Assembly (NCBI GenBank): GCA_963971425.1
Contig: OZ020514.1
Span: 22,293,406-22,357,405, forward strand
Source of the DNA: Bryoerythrophyllum caledonicum
Lineage: Eukaryota; Streptophyta; Bryopsida; Pottiales; Pottiaceae
Direction: 5' to 3'
Length of the DNA: 64,000 nt
In this document: positions 58,081 through 64,000 of the stretch, piece after piece
Position numbering within the stretch: the first letter of the stretch is position 1
Layout of the letters: every line of letters begins with the position of its first letter
The notes under the pieces: generated by a model
What the model was told of the DNA's origin: nothing
The model's database searches: none
Seen by the model: the letters and a program-made list of their open reading frames with translations, nothing else
Position numbers and translations under genes: made by a program

Positions 58081-60012
58081 TTACTGTTCCGGCTCGTGGA
58101 GCAGTTGTCCAGACTTGAAGATTCGAAAGGTCCCGGAAGCTTCCGCTGGGGCTGACGTCCATGGGCATTGCTGCAGAGCTCCTAGGTAAAGAGGCCGTCT
58201 TCGGTTGAACCGGAGAGGGGACTCTGACGGAATCCGGAAAGGCAATGGTGATATCTGCAAGGGATCTCCTGGCATCTCCTGCCACTTCTGGATACTCTTG
58301 GTGCTCGGAAAGGATACTCCATTCCAACTCATTGGAGAGTTGAAATCCGAAGTTCCTACGAGGTCGTTGAAGCTTCTGGTACGGGTCTGAGGTGTGCCGG
58401 CCGTAGGTCTAGGTGAAGAGCCCGCCGTCGGTGCGGATGGAGATCCGGCTGCCGGTCCGGATGGAGATCCGGATGGCCCTGCAGTGGTTCCGGATGGACC
58501 TGCTGTGTCTGAAGCCTTTGGTGCTGCTTCCGGAATCGGAACCTCTGGTGCCGGTGGGGCTGCGGCAGTCAAATTCTTGACAAGCTCCTACATCTTGCTC
58601 CACGCGGCCTCCATCTTCTAGCTCTGGTCCAGGAGGAACCGGATGATCTGCCCCCTGTTGAGCTTCTCATTCTTCTCTAAACTCTCAGTGTAGAGAAGAG
58701 CCCTGTTGACGGTGTCCACTGGGAAACCTAGAGCTGCACGAATCTCCGTGAAGGTTTGAGTAGTTGCTCGGACCTTTACTTACACCGCAACTCTCGCTTG
58801 CTGGGTTGCATCTCTAGCGGCCTCCACTTGCTGCACCAGCTTCCAGAGCCGGATGTTGGTCTCGGTGAAGTTGGCGTTTTCCTGCTCCAGCTTCTTGATC
58901 GAGCTCTCCATGGCCTTCATCCCGGTGAGTCGCAGAATGAGGTCGTCAGAATTCTCCGTATCTACCTCTTCCATGATGGCCAGAATCATGGCCTGCGGTG
59001 CCCGTATTTATCCTTCCCGGATCCGTGTGCGCCAGACAATATGCTTGCAGAGCTCGGAAACATCCACCAAAATATCGCCAATGATATTTGGGGCCCAATT
59101 TGGCCCTGGTTCTGACCCGGTCATGAATCGTTTGTATTCAGCTTCTTCGGGTGATGGTGCCTCGGTCGGGCTCTGAGTACCTACGGCTGCCGGAGGCTGG
59201 CTGGGTCAAGCGACATCCGGAGTCTTCTGAATCGAACGACTCCGCTTTCGGGATCTCCTATGGATAAGAGGGGATGACGACTTCTTTGTCTCAGAGTCCT
59301 CCAAAACTTCCTGCTCCTTCTCCGTCTCCATCCCTCCGTATGATTGGATGCTGAGCAGGTTGTCGTATTCTTCCTGCTCTTCCGGACTCAGCATCTTTTG
59401 CTTTGCATACATGTGGCTTACGTAGGTAGAGAGGGTTGTTGAGGTTTTCCGGGCTTTCGACAAGTTCTTGACCATGCGGTCTATCTGCTCATCCATTATG
59501 GCTCCCCAATCCACGGACAGCTTCCCTCTCATCGATGCAAATATTAAGCTAGCTAGCTTTGCCACTATCCGTTTAGATTTCTCGGGGTGGAAGATGGGGT
59601 TAGAGAACACTATTACTAACCTCGCATCCGGATCGACAAGATCGTTGAGTATGTATCCGTCTTTAGAGTTTTCCTTCGAATGGAACTCCCCCTTCAAGAT
59701 GTTGTCGTCGCGCTCCGCCACCTTGACTGTCTCGGGCCGGAGACCATAGGTGTCGCTCCAGATCGACGTGGTCCAGACCTCCATATATGCGCGAATGCGC
59801 CTTTTGTACTAGCTCGGTGGCTTTCCCAGGAGCTCGGCCACCATGGCCTTGCTCTGGAAAGCCCAGGGTACCCCAAGGAGACCTTCGCATCCCATCATCT
59901 CGAGGTAGCTCTCCAAAACCCTGTAGTTCTTGTCCGGGGTTGGCTACTCCGGCGTCACCTTCTGTAGCAGCAGGGTTCCACCTGATGGAGCCTTGCTCTT
60001 CTTTCCCGCCAT
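58081..60012 (-). pseudogene. xORF: extra retroelement ORF (copy 2) downstream of integrase
   Basis: One minus-strand frame of about 644 codons, starting MAGKKSKAPSGGTLLLQKV at 60012 and ending at 58081. It is interrupted by about seven stops but no frameshift. Homologous to 42067-44069: LEMMGCEGLLGVPWAFQSK, then GEFHSKENSKDGYILNDL, then NPIFHPEKSKRI, and SPEEQEEYDNL. A basic cluster (HRRSRKRSRS) is followed by a coiled coil (about 58990-58780) and a Pro/Ser/Gly-rich tail. It lies 470 bp downstream of the integrase of the right-hand Ty3/gypsy element, in the same orientation, where envelope-like or accessory ORFs occur in some plant elements. No membrane segment is seen, so it is not envelope-like. 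Function unknown. Confidence 0.78.
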
Positions 60013-60482
60013 CCGAGCCCACCTCTCCTGGAACTTGCGCCTGGCAATGGTGACCGGTAACCCTGCACGCATTGACCTCGCCAAGTCCCTCGTGTCTACG
60101 CTAACTCCGCACTACAGAATCACAAGAGAACATAGCACGGAAGAGAAAGAAATAGTGAGCACAGAAAACCCCAAAAGATTGGCGCCCAGGGTTTGTAGTC
60201 GCGTTATATATCTGACCCGCCGTACGGATATCGTTACGTGTCATAATGGCGGTCCGTATCCGGTTGATGCCGTACTCCGGTTTCCGGGCTTCCGGGAAAA
60301 TGCTGTAACTACTTCTTTTAAAGATTCCGGCTCATCATTAAAACCTTATTTCTTCTAGGAATCTATTTACACTACTATAGCTGAACTAACTACCTAATTT
60401 TTTAAATTTTTCTTGGTTTTCTTCCGGATTTAGTGTTAAGATCCGGAAGCTAGTGGGATCGCCTTCCCACATTACCCCTTTT
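60013..60482. other. Spacer between integrase and xORF of the right-hand element
   Basis: CCGGA-rich non-coding DNA. It may contain a promoter or internal splice signals for the xORF, but none is clear. Confidence 0.4.
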
Positions 60483-61892
60483 TCACCCGTGAGCGTCCTC
60501 GCGAATGCTTTCCGGTTTGTACAATTTAATTCTCGGCCCATTAGTTCTTGTGTCTAGAGGTCTCCCCTCCAAATCTTCTAGTTGTAATGATCCGTTGGGG
60601 TAAATTTGACAAACTTGAAAGGGTCCCATCCAACAGGTATGTAGTTTACGTAGAAAATCCTTATGACGGTTGTCGAAGACCAACACTAAGCTGTCTTCCT
60701 CCAGTCCGTTCGTCGTGGATAGCTTCCGGTCGTACTCTTCCTTTTGTCTTCCCTGAATTTCCTTGGTCCTTTTGAGGGCATCCATCTGGCTCTCTTCAAG
60801 ATTGTCAATGTCCCCCAGCCGTTGATGTATGTCTGGTATCCGGACCCCATGCCGGAATGATAAGATCCGGAAGGTCTTCACTTCCGTCTCGACGGCTTGT
60901 AACACCTCCTGCCCATATACTAGAAATAAAGGACTCTTACCGGTAGTGCTTTTGTACGCCGTATTGTAAGCATAGACGACTGATGTGAGCTTCTTGTCCC
61001 AGTTCGTCTTGTGGGAGGTGACCACCTTGGTTAATATTTTGCAGATAATGCCATTCGCGCGCTCCGTCAAACCGTTAGCCTTCGGATTGTATGGAGTCGT
61101 CTTCCGGTGCCGGATATCGTATCTTCCGGTTAGGTCAGCCACTACCTCATTCAAGAAGTGGGTCCCTCGATCACTCACCAACTCCAATTGGTGTCCAAAC
61201 CTCATTATGATTCCCTCGAACAGGAATCTCGATGAAGTCTCTGTGTCATTCTTCTGGTTTGCTCTGGCCTCCACCCACTTCGTGGCATAGTCCGTCGCCA
61301 GGATGATGTACCGGTGCTTCTGACTTCCAAGGGGTTGGAATGGCCCAATGAAGTCAACTCCCCATTTTTCGAAAGGTGCTAATGGTACAATTGGGGTCAT
61401 CGGCCAATGGTTCCGGAAAGTTGGATTTCCGGTGCGTTGGCTTGGGTCATAGCTCCGGATGAAGCTACAAACATCTCGATTTAGGTGTTGCCACCAATAT
61501 CCAGCGCTGTGAATCCTTTCAATAGTCGTAACTGCGGCAAAATGACCTCCAGCTGGTCCGTCGTGTAAACTCCGGATAAGTACGATCCGGTACTTGGGCT
61601 CCACACACCGCCTTAGCACATCGTCCGGTCCCATTCGGAAGAGTATGTCTCTAATCAGCAAATAAGGGGCTCCCCGATGTTGAAAGACACTCTTCTCTTC
61701 CCGGGTCAAGCCATCCGGATATCCGTGAGTATGAAAGTACTCCCGTATGCGTAACACTTCTGGTTCTTCTTCCTCTTCCATCTGGTAAACCGAACTTTCA
61801 CCGGACACGGTAAGCTTTTTCGGATCGGGGGTGTTTTCCGGAGTTGCGATGTCCGGAAACTCATCCGGAAAGTCTGTCTGGAGCTCATTCAA
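60483..61892 (-). CDS. Integrase of the right-hand Ty3/gypsy element
   Basis: A 469-codon open frame without stops. The catalytic triad is present: WGVDFIGPF, LVSDRGTHFLNE and NGLTERANGIICKIL. The N-terminal zinc finger keeps its His pair (HDGPAGGHF) but both Cys of the usual CxxC are replaced (SYDPSQRTGN). The C-terminus carries KLHTCWMGPFQVCQIYPNGS, the GPF/Y-type module of Ty3/gypsy integrases. It is not an independent gene: upstream RT and RNase H are in the frame 3' of the single pol frameshift and would be joined to it. Stops just upstream (near 61970-61990) mean no polyprotein could reach it in this copy. Confidence 0.9.
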   Translation of the reverse strand: MNELQTDFPDEFPDIATPENTPDPKKLTVSGESSVYQMEEEEEPEVLRIREYFHTHGYPDGLTREEKSVFQHRGAPYLLIRDILFRMGPDDVLRRCVEPKYRIVLIRSLHDGPAGGHFAAVTTIERIHSAGYWWQHLNRDVCSFIRSYDPSQRTGNPTFRNHWPMTPIVPLAPFEKWGVDFIGPFQPLGSQKHRYIILATDYATKWVEARANQKNDTETSSRFLFEGIIMRFGHQLELVSDRGTHFLNEVVADLTGRYDIRHRKTTPYNPKANGLTERANGIICKILTKVVTSHKTNWDKKLTSVVYAYNTAYKSTTGKSPLFLVYGQEVLQAVETEVKTFRILSFRHGVRIPDIHQRLGDIDNLEESQMDALKRTKEIQGRQKEEYDRKLSTTNGLEEDSLVLVFDNRHKDFLRKLHTCWMGPFQVCQIYPNGSLQLEDLEGRPLDTRTNGPRIKLYKPESIREDAHG

Positions 61893-61959
61893 ACTTTCCG
61901 GACCCCTTTGACGCGATAAGTAATCCGCATTGGAAATGGACTTGCTTGATTTGACCTGT

Positions 61960-63256
61960 ACCTCATAATTAAACTCTTAGAGAAGAAGGATCTACCTGGC
62001 CAATCGTCCGAACAAATCCGGTTTATTCACTAGGTACTTTAAGGAGTCATGATCCGTATGGAAAATCACCTTATACCCTAGTAAATAGTGGCGGAAATTC
62101 TTGCATGCGTAGATAACCGCTAGAGCTTCCCTCTCAGTGGTTGTGTAGTTCCTCTCCGCCGGGTTCATTTGACGGCTAGCATAGTAGATCGGTCTCTCCC
62201 GTCGCTCCTCATCCGGCTGCCATAGGATGGCGCCTAGGCACCATCCGGATGCGTCCTAGGTAACATGGAATTCCTTCGTCCAATCCGGTGGGGCCAGAAT
62301 TGGTGATGTCACCAATCGTGTCTTCATGTCCTCGAAAGCTGCCTGTCTTACTTCAGTCCAGGCGTATTCGATCTCCTTCTTCAGTAGCTCTGTCAGTGGC
62401 ATGGCCATCCGGGCGAAACTCTCGATGAACCTCGGTAGTATCCGACGCAACCGAGAAATCCACATAGTTCCCGTAGGTTCTGGGGAGGAAGAAGGGCTAG
62501 CATTACCATGATCTTTCCCAGGTCGACAACAATTCCTTGCTGACTTACTATATGACCTAGGAGTAATCCAGATATCATTCCGAAGAAGCACTTACTCGAA
62601 TGTAATTTGAGGTTCGTCTCTCGGCACCTCCGGAACGTTTTCCGGAGGCAGGACAAGTGCTCCTTTAGTTTGCTAGAGACCGCAAAGTCATCGATAAACA
62701 CTTCCAGGAAGTGTTTTAGGAAATCTTAAAAGATGTCCATCATGAGGTGCTGAAATGTTCTGGGGGCGTTGCACAGCCCAAACGGCATCCAATTGAATGC
62801 GTAAGTGCCCCAATCCGTCGTAAACGTAGTCTTCAGCTGGTCCTCCTCTCTGATAGATACTTGATTGTATCCGGAGAAACTGTCAAGAAAGCTGAAGCAT
62901 TCCTGCCCGGCCACGTGGTCTAAAACCATGTCGATGAAAGGTAAAGGAAAGTAGTCCTTCTTGGTTGCCGCGTTGAGTTTTTGGAAGTCCTGACACACTC
63001 GGATCTTCACTTTTCCGTCCGGACTGGTCTTCTTGGGAACAATCACAATGGGCGAAACCCATTCTGAATTATTGACCGGATAGATAAAATCTTCCTCCAG
63101 GAGTTTATCCAGTTCATTCTTCACCATCAAGGAGTACTTGGGATTTAGCCGATATTGGCGTTGCCGGCTGGGAATGGCTCTGTCAATTAAGTCAATGTGA
63201 TGCTCGCCTAACTCCGGTGGTATTCTGACTAGGTCGGAATGTGGCCGTGCGAACAC
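61960..63256 (-). pseudogene. Reverse transcriptase and RNase H of the right-hand Ty3/gypsy element
   Basis: From 63256: ARPHSDLVRIPPELGEH, EWVSPIVIVPKKTSPDGKV, FSFLDSFSGYNQVSIREED, MPFGLCNAPRTFQHLM, a TAA at about 62726, and the catalytic box EVFIDDFAV (YxDD variant FIDD). A frameshift near 62440 falls in the conserved GYYRRFI segment. RNase H (62300-61970) has DASGWCLGAILWQPDEE, YTTTEREALAVIYACKNF and FHTDHDSLKYLV. A few stops only, so the element is fairly young. Confidence 0.9.
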
Positions 63257-63319
63257 ATCATCATACTCTACGAGTAATTTGATGTATTCTTCCTGCTCTT
63301 CTTGAGTCAGTTGCTTCCC

Positions 63320-64000
63320 TTAAAAGAAGGTCTTGCTCTCCGTTACCTTGATCGCCTCGTAATCTTCCGGAGATACGACTATCTTGATCGGATATGGATC
63401 ACCGGCTTCCGGTCCAATCCGGAATTCAGCCCAGGCTCTAGGGTTTGTGCAATTTCCGGAAGGGACCGTAGGGAGGGCTCTTTCTGTGATCCGCCTACAA
63501 ATCCACTCGGCCGAAAACTCCACACTAGATTCTCCTAGAGATCGATCATCTTTCTTGGTTTCAGGTTGTCCCTCACCTTCTTTTGTACTTCGTGAGGTAC
63601 CTTGTTCCGGAATGAGTTCCGGAAACCCGAGATCTTCCTCAGTTATCTCTCGGAACACCTGAACTTCATATAACTGCACCAAATCCGATGATTCCGAATC
63701 TGTCCGGTCGGTCAAGTATCCGTCTGTGACACTCGTCTCGCCTTGATGCTGTTCCTGTCGCCAGGATAGAATCACTACCGGATCTCCAAAGCAAAAGGCC
63801 TTCTGAGCCCAGTTCACTTTTACTCCGGCTAAGTACAACCACGGTCTTCCCAAGAGCATTGGGAAGGGCCGTCCTTCCTCCACCCAGATGACCAAATAGT
63901 TCTGTCGGTAGGTTATGCCGAAAATCTTGGTTGGGATTCCGGACAGTTTTCCAAACGGTATTACCCTAGACTGGTCTGCCATCCGTAAGGTCTGATTGGT
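63320..64000 (-). pseudogene. Protease C-terminal region and linker of the right-hand Ty3/gypsy element (partial)
   Basis: Open from the window edge to 63320: MADQSRVIPFGKLSGIP, NYLVIWVEEGRPFPMLLGRPW (split here as NYLVIW and LLGRPW), then a long acidic linker. The protease active site and gag lie beyond 64000. Same frame as RT below, separated by one stop at 63320. The MADQSRV...GRPW arrangement matches 36817-37131. Confidence 0.82.

Noticed and set aside
1..64000. CRISPR arrays, rRNA and tRNA genes
   Set aside because: The spaced palindromes are not direct repeats with unique spacers of fixed length, and no tRNA or rRNA signature was seen.

Overview
The window looks like nuclear DNA of a green plant or other streptophyte with a large, repeat-rich genome. 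It holds Ty3/gypsy retroelements of plant type, degenerate CCCTAAA (plant telomere-type) repeats at 30.85-31.12 kb, and intron-bearing eukaryotic genes. Several families here (a retroelement carrying a DNA methyltransferase, and DUF7869-like proteins) make a non-flowering lineage or charophyte-grade alga more likely than a flowering plant, but the species cannot be read from the sequence. No intact single-copy host gene was found. Nearly everything is mobile DNA in various states of decay.

Left half (0-40 kb): a minus-strand Ty3/gypsy element (39.8 kb leftward to the window edge) is split in its reverse transcriptase by a 34.4-kb insertion, element B (1760-36119). Element B has inverted termini starting AACACCAT and a 4-bp target duplication TAGA. 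Inside B, in the opposite orientation, lies a second member of the same family, element A (7611-27464, 19.85 kb), with the same 15-bp terminus AACACCATATTCATT and target duplication TAAT. Each element carries the same two genes, transcribed outward from a non-coding centre. Gene 1 encodes a DUF7869-like protein that may be a DDE-type transposase. Gene 2 is a multi-exon gene ending in an FCP1-like HAD phosphatase domain. Arrays of a palindromic site sit upstream of and within these genes. The two elements share the palindrome core CTCGASTCGAG but have different arms. Two LTRs of one further retroelement family interrupt gene 2 of B (5096-6745) and gene 1 of A (solo LTR 10265-11890). I read this as a previously undescribed class of large two-gene cut-and-paste-like transposon.

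Middle (40-49 kb): GC-rich minisatellites, an extra ORF (xORF, 42067-44069), a dispersed AT-rich repeat (R1), and a fragment of an eEF2 pseudogene (47867-48216).

Right part (49.4-57.3 kb): a plus-strand Ty3/gypsy retroelement with an unusual polyprotein: gag with two CCHC knuckles, protease, a Dnmt3-like cytosine-5 methyltransferase, reverse transcriptase/RNase H, integrase, and a C-terminal PHD finger. It is decayed by many in-frame stops but only one clear frameshift in pol. From 57.7 kb to the end is a younger minus-strand Ty3/gypsy element (protease, RT, RNase H, integrase with a nearly open frame) followed downstream of integrase by an xORF homologous to the one at 42-44 kb.

How the parts relate: the order of events is Ty3 element, then insertion of B, then A into B, then LTR insertions into both. 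All genes look like pseudogenes, so function is inferred from family resemblance only.
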